A stretch of DNA of 5,416 bases from Opitutia bacterium (GCA_003157575.1 PMKA01000102.1:8101-13516); one strand, 5' to 3'; shown: positions 1-5,056, counted from the stretch's first letter. A program made the numbers and translations. The notes: generated from the letters alone by a model not told the origin.

Positions 1-249
1 GCTGAAGAAACCGCCGACCACCACCGAGACGATCACGGGCATCGGCGGCAGGCCCAGGATCAGCGCAAAGCCGATCGCCTGGGGCACGGAGACCAGCGTC
101 AGCGTCGCCCCCGCAACGATGTCCGCGCGAAAGCGTTTCCAGCTATAGTTCCGGAACTCCGCGACACACGGGAAGCCGATCCTGAACATCTTCGCCCGCA
201 GCACCTGGGCGTCCGAAAGGGTCTCTCTGACAGTTTCCGCGACACTCAT
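1..249 (-). CDS. SulP family anion transporter, N-terminal part (cut by window edge)
   Basis: Reading the minus strand from an ATG at 249-247 gives 83 codons with no stop before the window edge, so only the N-terminus is present. After a polar cytoplasmic stretch (about residues 1-41, ending NYSWKRFRADIVAG) comes a hydrophobic first membrane segment with TLVSVPQAIGFALILGLPP (about 51-69). The RADIVAG, PQ and GLPP elements are the usual start of SulP/SLC26 permeases, inner-membrane proteins that move sulfate, bicarbonate or other anions. The substrate cannot be told from this part, and the C-terminal STAS domain lies outside. The start is well constrained: the parB stop codon, in the same frame, lies only four codons upstream, and this is the first ATG after it. 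There is no strong ribosome-binding site. The 12-bp gap to parB suggests cotranscription. Confidence 0.85.
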   Translation of the reverse strand, partial: MSVAETVRETLSDAQVLRAKMFRIGFPCVAEFRNYSWKRFRADIVAGATLTLVSVPQAIGFALILGLPPMPVIVSVVVGGFFS

Positions 250-261
250 CCAGGGGGAACC

Positions 262-1170
262 TTATCCCTGAAGTCCGATCTTCTCCAGTATCCGCTGCAA
301 ATCGTTGTTCCCCGCGTATTCGATCACGATCCGCCCGCGCTTCGGCGTGTGCTGGAGGGACACGCGCGCCCCGAGGTGCGTCGTCAGGCGCTTCTGGATG
401 TCAGCGACCGCCGCGGCCTCGGCGGGCGGCACCGCCCGGCCCTTGCCGGTGCCGGCAACAGCCGAGGGATGGCTTTGCGCGACCTTCTCAAGCACCCGCA
501 CGCTCAGGCCCTCCTCGATGACCCGGCGGGCCAGGATCGCGCGCCGCGAGGCGTCCTCCAGACCGAGCAGCACCTTGGCGTGGCCCGCGCTGATCAATCC
601 CTTGCCCAGATAGCCCTGGATCTCCGGGTCGAGCGAAAGCAGGCGGAGCGAGTTCGCCACCGTGGCCCTGCCCTTGCCCACCCGCTCGGAGGTCTGTTCC
701 TGGGTGAGGTCGAAATCGCGGATGAGGCTCGCGTAGCCGTAGGCCTCCTCGATCGGGTTCAGCCCCTCGCGCTGCAGGTTCTCGATCAGCGTCAGCGCCG
801 CGGAGGACGCGTTGCTCGCCTCGAGGATGCGGGCCGGGATGGTCTTGAGCTTCAGCGACTGGAAGGCGCGCCAGCGACGCTCGCCGGCGATCAGCTGGAA
901 CTTCTCGCCCACCTTGCGCACCACGATCGGCTGGAGCAGCCCCTCCGCCCGGATGCTCTCCGCGAGCTCCTGGAGCTGCTCGGGATGGATGTCCTTGCGC
1001 GGCTGATACGGGCTCGGCTCGACCAGATTGACCGGCACCTCCTGGAAACCCGGCGCGGGGGCCGCCGGCGGATTCGCCGGGGCCTTCGTTTCGTTTTTCG
1101 CCGCCGCGGTCGCGCCGCTGGCGATCAGGGCTCCGAGGCCGCGTCCGAGTCTGGATTTTGGTAATGCCAT
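262..1170 (-). CDS. parB: chromosome-partitioning protein ParB
   Basis: This 302-residue protein has the full chromosomal ParB architecture. The N-terminal RLGRGLGALI (7-16) is the conserved ParA-contacting segment, followed by an Ala/Pro-rich linker (17-41). The ParB/Srx-type N domain runs about 44-135 and includes PYQPRKD (54-60), the CTP-binding GERRWRA box (96-102) and ENLQREGLNPIEEA (130-143). A helix-turn-helix for parS binding lies about 157-178 (LTQEQTSERVGKGRATVANS). After a variable linker, the C-terminal dimerisation domain is about 255-302 (RIVIEYAGNNDLQRILEKI). ParB loads on parS as a CTP-dependent clamp and organises and segregates the origin region with ParA and SMC. The ATG at 1170 is chosen because the ParA-contacting motif follows at once; no Shine-Dalgarno sequence precedes it. 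The gene lies 10 bp after the LysM gene and 12 bp before the SulP gene. No parA is adjacent. Confidence 0.97.
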   Translation of the reverse strand: MALPKSRLGRGLGALIASGATAAAKNETKAPANPPAAPAPGFQEVPVNLVEPSPYQPRKDIHPEQLQELAESIRAEGLLQPIVVRKVGEKFQLIAGERRWRAFQSLKLKTIPARILEASNASSAALTLIENLQREGLNPIEEAYGYASLIRDFDLTQEQTSERVGKGRATVANSLRLLSLDPEIQGYLGKGLISAGHAKVLLGLEDASRRAILARRVIEEGLSVRVLEKVAQSHPSAVAGTGKGRAVPPAEAAAVADIQKRLTTHLGARVSLQHTPKRGRIVIEYAGNNDLQRILEKIGLQG

Positions 1171-1180
1171 GGGGGAATGG

Positions 1181-1789
1181 TTATTTCTGCTGCGTGGCGT
1201 TCTGCTGCGGGATGAACAGCGTCTGCCCGGCCTGCAAACGGGCGGGATCGGCGATCTTGTTCGCGTTGATGATGTCCTGCGTCCGGGAATTCAGCTTGTG
1301 GGCGATGCCGGAAAGCGTGTCGCCCCTCTGGACCGTGTAGGAGACGCCTTCCTTGGGATAATCGTCCGAAAACGCCGGCGTGGTGGCCGCCGCGGGCCGC
1401 GCCCCGGAGCCCTTCGCCAGGGCGTTGATCGCCGCCTGCGTCTCGTTCGCCAGCTTGTCGATCTGCCCGCTCACCACCTGGAGCGTTTCGCGCCGCTGGT
1501 CCTTCAGGGCGGCCTGCATGGTCCTCTGCGTGTCGGCAACGGCTTCATTCAGCTGCGCAAGGGTGACGTAATTCTGGCCGGCCTTCGCCTGGAGGTCGCC
1601 GTTCGCATGCTCGAGCTGCTCCATGCGGAGCGTGAGCTCGTTCAGGCGCTGGTTGAGGAGCCGCACCTCCTCGCGAAGGCTGGCCACCTCAAACGCCCCC
1701 GGAGCGGGCTGCGCGCCGAGCCGGAAGGAACTGAGAACGAGCGCGGCGACCAGTCCGGCAACACAACGGAAACAGGTGTGGTGCGGCAT
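1181..1789 (-). CDS. secreted coiled-coil protein with C-terminal LysM domain
   Basis: This 202-residue protein starts with a likely Sec signal peptide: a short polar start, a hydrophobic core (about 10-21, VAGLVAALVLSS) and a probable cleavage after AQ or GA near residues 25-27. Cysteines 6 and 9 precede the core, so they do not form a lipobox. Residues about 34-65 (ASLREEVRLLNQRLNELTLR and onward) have heptad-like leucine spacing and predict a coiled coil; a second helical, Gln-rich part runs about 75-125. An Ala/Pro-rich hinge (128-140) leads to one LysM domain at about 149-194 (YTVQRGDTLSGIAHKL, then AGQTLFIP). LysM binds GlcNAc-containing glycans such as peptidoglycan, so the protein probably works in the periplasm on or near the wall; no catalytic domain is visible. 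The coiled coil plus repeat-binding layout recalls YbgF/CpoB-like envelope proteins, but I see no TPR repeats. It is the first gene before parB. Confidence 0.88.
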   Translation of the reverse strand: MPHHTCFRCVAGLVAALVLSSFRLGAQPAPGAFEVASLREEVRLLNQRLNELTLRMEQLEHANGDLQAKAGQNYVTLAQLNEAVADTQRTMQAALKDQRRETLQVVSGQIDKLANETQAAINALAKGSGARPAAATTPAFSDDYPKEGVSYTVQRGDTLSGIAHKLNSRTQDIINANKIADPARLQAGQTLFIPQQNATQQK

Positions 1790-1819
1790 ATGCGCGGAAG
1801 CATTGGGAAAAACGTCCGC

Positions 1820-1846
1820 AAAAACAAGCGAAAGCCGGGAAGGCTT
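1820..1846 (-). terminator. possible weak terminator after the DUF5615 gene
   Basis: Ten bases past the DUF5615 stop, the minus strand has a small hairpin with arms AAGCC and GGCTT (plus-strand 1832-1846, 5-nt loop). A run of five T follows nine bases later (plus-strand A run at 1820-1824). The stem is short and the T run is not directly attached, so termination is uncertain. This 66-bp gap must also hold any promoter for the LysM-parB genes, but I cannot see a convincing one. Confidence 0.25.
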
Positions 1847-1855
1847 CTCAATGGA

Positions 1856-2209
1856 TCATTGGAGGGGCAAGAAGATCACCCGGGCGTTCCACTCTTCGGT
1901 CCCGCTGAATTCCGCCAGTATCAAGAGATCGTCTATGACCGTTGCAAGGGCAGCGCGCTGGTTCACCACAAACATCCCTGGCATCGCCTGCTCGCGACGA
2001 ATCCGTTCGAAAGCAAAGGCAGGCATCGTGTTGGCGTCATGAGTCAGGACCAGTCGACACTCGCGCGCCGCCCATTCCAAGATCGCCGGATCATCAAACT
2101 CGAGGAGGCCGACATCCTGAACACGCACCAAGTCCAAAGCCGGATGGCGCCGGAGGACACCACGAACCAGATCGTGGTTGAGGTTCTCGTCCGCAAGCAG
2201 CCGAAGCAT
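1856..2209 (-). CDS. DUF5615 family PIN-like protein, probable toxin of a two-gene module
   Basis: This 117-residue protein matches the DUF5615 (PIN-like, Mut7-C-related) family over its full length. It opens with LLADENLNHDLVRGV (4-18), where D7-E8 fit the first acidic metal-site residues of PIN-like folds. VRVQDVGL (28-35) and FDDPAILEWAA (38-48) follow, then RLVLTHDANTMP (52-63), whose D58 is the next expected acidic position. MPGMFVV (76-82) and a C-terminal VIFLPLQ complete the family pattern. PIN-like proteins are often metal-dependent RNases, but activity for DUF5615 members is inferred, not shown here. The ATG lies 2 nt after the stop of the DUF433 gene, suggesting translational coupling, as expected for a toxin made after its antitoxin. 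All expected acidic residues are present and the frame is intact, so it is probably functional. Confidence 0.88.
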   Translation of the reverse strand: MLRLLADENLNHDLVRGVLRRHPALDLVRVQDVGLLEFDDPAILEWAARECRLVLTHDANTMPAFAFERIRREQAMPGMFVVNQRAALATVIDDLLILAEFSGTEEWNARVIFLPLQ

Positions 2210-2211
2210 GA

Positions 2212-2547
2212 CTAACCCGCGGCGATGCGGCGACGGGCAAGGAGCCGGGCGCGCAACCCGCGCGGATCGAAATCGCTCTCGATCACGAGACGCAGACTGG
2301 CGGCGTCCTTCTCCCGGTCTGCCAGGTAGGCGTCCACCTCGCCAGTGTGACTGAGATAATAAGCAACGACTTGGTAAATGTCAGCCAAGCCCAGCGTCGG
2401 AAACTGCTGCGCAATCTCTTCCGCAGTCGCTCCGGTCCGAAACGCAGTCACGACACTATCGATCGTAACACGCGCGCCGCCGACCCGTACGACGCCATGC
2501 TGATCCGTGGTAAGCGGAATCTCAACGGTGGCAGGCTTGAGCGACAT
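2212..2547 (-). CDS. DUF433 domain protein, probable antitoxin partner
   Basis: This 111-residue protein carries a DUF433 domain at about residues 15-76. The pattern GGARVTIDSVVTAFRTGATA (23-42) is the family's 'G..R..i..vv..f..G.s' segment, followed by EEIAQQFPTLGLADIYQVVA (43-62) and YYLSHTGEVDAYL (63-75). DUF433 proteins have a small winged or helix-turn-helix fold and are commonly found directly before DUF5615 PIN-like proteins, where they are taken to be antitoxins and perhaps DNA-binding autorepressors. The C-terminal tail (77-111) is charged and Arg-rich, a plausible toxin-binding arm. The ATG at 2547 fits the usual start of the family. The bases before it show no Shine-Dalgarno motif. 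The module lies between fmt and the LysM-parB genes on the same strand. Confidence 0.87.
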   Translation of the reverse strand: MSLKPATVEIPLTTDQHGVVRVGGARVTIDSVVTAFRTGATAEEIAQQFPTLGLADIYQVVAYYLSHTGEVDAYLADREKDAASLRLVIESDFDPRGLRARLLARRRIAAG

Positions 2548-2719
2548 GAAACAAGGATGGCCAATCTGACCGAGAAAACAAGACCGATTCGGGGCTCAAA
2601 AAGCTTGGCCCGTTTCTGCTGCGCCGCCCACCTGGTCTCGCTTTCGATGTACTTGTGTGACGGCTGAGCCCCATCCGGCTTGGCGAAGGCGGGTCGCTAT
2701 CTCGGCCATGGGCATAGGT

Positions 2720-2739
2720 GCTCTGCGGGCCAGCAGAGC
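2720..2739. repeat. perfect 7-bp-arm palindrome downstream of fmt
   Basis: GCTCTGC and GCAGAGC form a perfect stem around a 6-nt loop (GGGCCA). Beyond one mismatch, two more G-C pairs extend it on each side. Neither strand has a T run after it, so it looks more like an extragenic palindromic repeat than an intrinsic terminator, though a long GC stem after fmt could still protect the 3' end or reduce read-through. The whole 233-bp gap between fmt and the DUF433 gene (2548-2780) holds no gene I can support. Confidence 0.55.
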
Positions 2740-2780
2740 GCCCCTACGAACGGATTCAAAACGCTCCTGAGAAGAGTGAA

Positions 2781-3806
2781 TCAGTCCCGCAAAAAAGGCT
2801 GGCCCGCAACCAGCCGCGTCATCGGCGCCGACGGCAGACGCGTCCCGGGCGGAACCGGAAACCCGCGCAGAAATTCCGCCGCCGGCAACATGCGCCCGCC
2901 AGGCCGCTGCAACTTCCGCAGCCTGAGCATCCCCTCGCCGGTCGCGACAAGCAGTCCGTCGCCATCCGCTCCGACAACCTCGCCTGCCTGCCGGCCGGCC
3001 CGGCCGTTCGACGCCGCCGATCCGCCTTCGCCCGCCGCAGCGACATCTGCGAGCCCGAGCTTGATGGGCACGCCGCCGGCCTCCACAGCGCAACAGGGCC
3101 AGGGAAACAGTCCGTTGATCCTGGCTGCGAGCGTCCTGGCGGATGCGGCAAAATCGAGCCGCCCGTCTTCCTTCGCCAGTCGCCGGCAGCAGGTCGCCCG
3201 GGCCTCGTCCTGGGCGACAAATTCAAGCGTCCCCGCCTGAAGCGCGGGCAGCGCCCGCGCCAGCAGCGTCACGCACGCCCGCGCGAGCCCGCGCTCGACG
3301 TCCGCCGCCGTGTCGAGCGGCGCAATGGGCACCCGCGCAAGATCGCCGACAGGCCCGGCGTCGAGCCGGCGAACCACGCGCATAAGCGTGATCCCCGTCT
3401 CCGCTTCGCCCATCGCAACTGCAGTCTGGATCGGCGAGGCGCCGCGATATCGGGGAAGGATCGACGCGTGCAGGTTGAGCGTTCCAAGGCGCGGCGTGCC
3501 GATGAAATCGTCCCTGAGGATGTGCCCGTACGCCATCACGAGGGCCAGGTCCGCCTGCTGCGCGGCCAGCCAGACGCGTTCGTCCGGCGTCAGCTTCGCC
3601 GGCTGCCGGACGACCACGCCATGCGCCTCCGCCCATTGTTTGATCGGTCCAGGCGCGGTCTTCTGCCCGCGGCCGGACGGGCGGTCGGGCTGTGTGAAGA
3701 CGGCCGCGATCGATGCAAGCGAACGACCGTCGCCGGCCAGCCAGTCGAGGAGCGGCAGGGCGATGGGATCCGATCCCATGAAGACGACTTTGAGCGGAGG
3801 GGGCAT
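2781..3806 (-). CDS. fmt: methionyl-tRNA formyltransferase
   Basis: Fmt transfers a formyl group from 10-formyltetrahydrofolate to the initiator Met-tRNA in the cytoplasm. From the ATG at 3806 the protein has 341 residues, slightly longer than the usual 310-320. The N-terminal Rossmann-like catalytic domain begins PPLKVVFMGSDPIALPLLD (3-21) and contains FTQPDRPSGRG (37-47) and LNLHASILPRYRGASPIQ (110-127). N111, H113 and D149 fit the catalytic Asn-His-Asp set (N108, H110 and D146 of the E. coli enzyme). The C-terminal OB-fold tRNA-binding domain starts near 210 (RLAKEDGRLDF), includes INGLFPWP, and carries an Ala/Gly-rich insertion near 255-275. A GTG at 3830 would add eight residues. I prefer ATG 3806 because the spacing to the FMG motif is exactly that of E. 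coli Fmt. No Shine-Dalgarno motif is visible, and no def gene is adjacent. Confidence 0.95.
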   Translation of the reverse strand: MPPPLKVVFMGSDPIALPLLDWLAGDGRSLASIAAVFTQPDRPSGRGQKTAPGPIKQWAEAHGVVVRQPAKLTPDERVWLAAQQADLALVMAYGHILRDDFIGTPRLGTLNLHASILPRYRGASPIQTAVAMGEAETGITLMRVVRRLDAGPVGDLARVPIAPLDTAADVERGLARACVTLLARALPALQAGTLEFVAQDEARATCCRRLAKEDGRLDFAASARTLAARINGLFPWPCCAVEAGGVPIKLGLADVAAAGEGGSAASNGRAGRQAGEVVGADGDGLLVATGEGMLRLRKLQRPGGRMLPAAEFLRGFPVPPGTRLPSAPMTRLVAGQPFLRD

Positions 3807-3902
3807 CCAGGCAGGCAAAGCAACAATCACGGAGCCCCCGCATTCAACCCAAATCGTGGACCCGGCGCACAGGTGTGAGCCCTTCTACGAGCTCAGGGCT
3901 TT

Positions 3903-3978
3903 GCGAGTGGACCGCAAGTGTGGCTGCGAGCGTGAGCGAGTGGCTCAAGAACGTGAGCGAGTAGCTCTCGGCGAGTGG
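3903..3978. repeat. short direct repeats based on CGTGAGCGAGTGGCTC
   Basis: CGTGAGCGAGTGGCTC at 3931-3946 recurs 21 bp later as CGTGAGCGAGTAGCTC at 3952-3967, with one difference in 16 bases. The core GCGAGTGG also stands alone at 3903-3910 and 3971-3978. Within each full copy, GAGC and GCTC flank five bases, so each can form a small hairpin. I see no gene or known regulator site linked to it. Confidence 0.7.
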
Positions 3979-3993
3979 ATCCCGGCGCTCGGA

Positions 3994-4062
3994 TTTTACA
4001 GGAGGCCGCAGAGATCGCAGAGACCTTCCGCCCCTCCGTTCTCTCCGTTACCTCCTGTAGAA
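3994..4062. repeat. inverted pair of TTTTACAGGAGG elements
   Basis: TACAGGAGG at 3997-4005 and CCTCCTGTA at 4051-4059 are a perfect 9-bp inverted repeat. Allowing one G-T pair, the arms reach 12 bp (3994-4005 with 4051-4062). Inside, a plus-oriented tail (GCAGAGATCGCAGAG) and a minus-oriented tail (CTCCGTTCTCTCCGTTA) follow each arm. So this is two copies of one element, ACAGGAG then repeated CGGAGA-like words, facing each other. It is not followed by a T run, which argues against a simple terminator. Confidence 0.75.
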
Positions 4063-4088
4063 GAGTCCGGGGCTGATAGCTGTTTCGC

Positions 4089-4124
4089 GCTTCCTCCGCT
4101 CTCTCCGCGAGCTCCTGTGAAAAA
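4089..4124 (-). repeat. third TTTTACAGGAG-type element, minus orientation
   Basis: Read on the minus strand, this begins TTTTCACAGGAGCTCGCGG and continues with GAGAGAGCGGAGGAAGC. That is the same ACAGGAG core followed by GGAGA/GCGGAGG words as in the inverted pair at 3994-4062. It has no facing partner close by, so it is a single unit of the family. Confidence 0.65.
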
Positions 4125-4133
4125 TTCCCGTAG

Positions 4134-4155
4134 GGTCGGACCTCGTGTCCGGACC
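4134..4155. repeat. GC-rich hairpin, GGTCGGAC arms
   Basis: GGTCGGAC at 4134-4141 pairs with GTCC-GACC at 4147-4155, with one bulged G at 4151 and a five-base loop (CTCGT). It sits between two TTTTACAGGAG-type elements. No T run follows on either strand, so I list it as a palindromic repeat rather than a terminator. Confidence 0.5.
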
Positions 4156-4173
4156 GCAGCGTCTGAAGCGTTG

Positions 4174-4206
4174 TTTTACAGCAGGAAACGGAGCGAACGG
4201 CGGAGG
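4174..4206 (+). repeat. fourth TTTTACAGGAG-type element, plus orientation
   Basis: TTTTACAGCAGGAAACGGAG followed by CGAACGGCGGAGG matches the family consensus (TTTTACAG-AGG, then A/G-rich spacer, then CGGAG-AACGGAGG) with small changes. The AACGGAG words are shared with the minus-oriented unit at 4031-4062. Together the four units are in orientation plus, minus, minus, plus. Confidence 0.65.
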
Positions 4207-4350
4207 CGTCTCGTGCGAAGCCGCGAAGGTCAGTGTTGTGTGATGCTTTTCCGTTTCGATTCGAGGTCCGGATGGTTGCCGGGATGGATCGGTCAACTTC
4301 GCGAGTTTTGGCGGCCTTCGCGGTTCAATCGCGCTTGATCGGGACGCCCA

Positions 4351-4455
4351 TTATTTCTGCAGCACCTGGATCAGACTGTCGCGCCAGTCGGGCGGACGCA
4401 GACCAAAATCGCGCGTGAGTTTGTCGCACGACATCACGGAGCAGGGAGTCCGCAG
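4351..4455 (-). pseudogene. 3' remnant of dTDP-4-dehydrorhamnose reductase gene (rmlD/rfbD)
   Basis: On the minus strand, the last codons before a TAA at 4353-4351 read SVMSCDKLTRDFGLRPP and then DWRDSLIQVLQK. This is the typical C-terminal end of RmlD-type dTDP-4-dehydrorhamnose reductases, where a 'vLdcsKL...fGi..p.WR..L..vL' motif closes the protein. RmlD makes the last step of dTDP-L-rhamnose synthesis for surface polysaccharides. Upstream in the same frame the resemblance fades within about 35 codons. The NAD(P)H-binding and catalytic regions (about 250 residues) are absent. A neighbouring frame gives GLPLAVPIRV then a stop just upstream, which may be a frameshifted further piece. The fragment cannot be a working enzyme and marks a deletion or an old insertion boundary. 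Confidence 0.7.
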
Positions 4456-4743
4456 CACCAGCGTCACACCCGGATCGGCACAGCGAGCGGCAGTCCGTGC
4501 AGACAGCCCCCACCAAGACGGAATTTTCCGGAGCGGAGCCGCTCACCCGTCCAGCGGGTTCGGAGCGCCAACACCGGCCGGGGCATCGACCGGCGAGGTC
4601 ATCGAGTGGATTGCTCGAGGTTGATCCGAAGGACGGCCGATCCAACAGAATGACAAAATGCAAAGTTCGACCCCTTCGGATCGGCCCCTTCGGATCGGCC
4701 CGGAGAAGTCTATGAGGTCTATCCCGCCGCGAAGGGGAAAAGA
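4456..4743. other. gene-free stretch with small hairpins
   Basis: I see no supported gene here. It contains a palindrome GAGCGG-AG-CCGCTC at 4531-4544, directly followed by a hairpin with ACCCG and CGGGT arms at 4545-4559, then the CCTTCGGATC inverted-repeat cluster listed separately. Between the cluster's arms is an AT-richer segment (about 4645-4668, AATGACAAAATGCAAAG) that stands out from the GC-rich surroundings. All three minus-strand frames are open in parts but show no recognisable protein. Confidence 0.5.
4623..4700. repeat. CCTTCGGATC inverted and tandem repeat cluster
   Basis: CCCCTTCGGATCGG occurs twice in tandem at 4671-4684 and 4685-4698. The perfect reverse complement of its core, GATCCGAAGG, lies at 4623-4632, followed by GGCCGATCC at 4635-4643, itself the complement of GGATCGGCC at 4678-4686 and 4692-4700. 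The left arm can therefore pair with either tandem copy, giving two alternative long hairpins around an AT-richer loop. No gene or binding protein can be assigned. Confidence 0.7.
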
Positions 4744-4893
4744 ATGAAGATCCAGATCTATTTTCGTTGCGCGCCACCGGATGGCGACGCGTGCAGATTC
4801 CTGACCCACGCGCAAGAGGTGACCCAGAAGGCCGGCTTCGCACTGATTTCGAAAACCAATGAAACCTGCGCCCAGTCGTGCAGCCGGCGGTGA
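4744..4893 (+). CDS. possible small or truncated reading frame, unknown function
   Basis: A 49-codon frame begins MKIQIYFRCAPPDGDACRFL and ends CAQSCSRR before a TGA. It is preceded by AAGGGGAAAAGA, a purine-rich stretch that could serve as a ribosome-binding site, rare in this window. The first 40 residues have a plausible beta-strand and helix pattern (KIQIYF, then a helix with THAQEVTQKAG, then FALISK). The last nine are Cys/Ser/Arg-rich and look like out-of-frame or junction sequence. It may be the surviving N-terminus of a longer gene cut by the palindromic repeats that follow. I do not recognise the family, and chance is a serious alternative. Confidence 0.3.
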   Translation: MKIQIYFRCAPPDGDACRFLTHAQEVTQKAGFALISKTNETCAQSCSRR

Positions 4894-5056
4894 TTAGCAG
4901 CAGCAGCCCACACCCTCCTTCGCGGGACGCTACGAAGGGCGAAGCCACCCGGCGTACGGGTCCCTCCGTCGCTGAAGCTATGGAGGGCAGGTCGGCCTCC
5001 GCCAGCCTCATGGCAGGCCTTGATCGTCCGGCCAAAGACAGGCGCAGAAGCGCAAC
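4894..5056. other. gene-free repeat segment upstream of the second toxin-antitoxin operon
   Basis: This stretch carries the two related palindromes at 4913-4988 and the hairpin between them, and nothing else I can assign. The minus strand is open across it, but the translation (ALHSFSDGG, TRTPGGFALRSV) simply follows the palindromes. Such phrases are what one expects from repeat DNA, so I do not call a gene. Confidence 0.45.
4913..4988. repeat. two copies of a 27-28-bp palindromic repeat flanking a small hairpin
   Basis: On the minus strand, copy 1 (4940-4913) begins GCCCTTCGTAGC and ends GCGAAGGAGGG. Copy 2 (4988-4962) begins GCCCTCCATAGC and ends GCGACGGAGGG. They align with one gap and about 22 of 28 bases identical. 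Several differences fall at facing arm positions so that pairing is kept: CCTTCG/CGAAGG (4917-4922 with 4933-4938) in one, CCCTCCGT/ATGGAGGG (4962-4969 with 4980-4987, one G-T pair) in the other. The 21 bases between them hold a third hairpin, ACCCG-GCGTA-CGGGT (4947-4961). This arrangement resembles REP/BIME-type extragenic repeats. Confidence 0.7.

Larger units (their letters stand above)
3831..4350. other. repeat-rich gene-free region between fmt and the rmlD remnant
   Basis: About 520 bp without a supported gene. The plus strand is open through much of it, but the translation is low-complexity and Arg/Ser/Pro-rich and follows the repeats, so I do not call it coding. It contains, in order: a possible hairpin at 3876-3900 (TGAGC/GCTCA arms, with an alternative AGCCC/GGGCT pairing), the GCGAGTGG-based direct repeats, four TTTTACAGGAG-type elements and a GTCGGAC hairpin, each listed separately. 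The end (about 4280-4335) has two CTTCGCG words but no clear element. Any fmt promoter must lie near 3831-3900 on the minus strand; I cannot define its boxes. Confidence 0.6.

Noticed and set aside
349..1164. A 271-codon open frame on the plus strand
   Set aside because: It is exactly antisense to parB, Arg/Leu-rich, and shows no protein family; a GC-rich shadow.
1028..2215. A 395-codon open frame on the plus strand
   Set aside because: It runs across the antisense of parB, the LysM gene and the DUF5615 gene, all well supported; composition is Arg/Gly-rich with no domain.
2781..3830. GTG start for fmt giving eight more residues
   Set aside because: The ATG at 3806 gives the same spacing to the first conserved motif as E. 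coli Fmt; the GTG has no better ribosome-binding site.
2718..3878. Long plus-strand frame opposite fmt
   Set aside because: Antisense shadow of fmt, very Arg-rich and without recognisable motifs.
3994..4062. Intrinsic terminator from the TACAGGAGG inverted repeat
   Set aside because: The arms are 45 bases apart and no T run follows on either strand.
3903..4206. CRISPR array
   Set aside because: The repeats are short, imperfect, in both orientations, without regular unique spacers, and no cas genes are present.
3310..4338. A 342-codon plus-strand frame from fmt antisense into the repeat region
   Set aside because: Half is antisense to fmt and the rest translates repeats; no consistent protein character.
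4325..5035. A 236-codon minus-strand frame across the repeat region
   Set aside because: It overlaps the rmlD remnant in another frame and follows palindromic repeats; low-complexity Arg/Ser/Gly composition.
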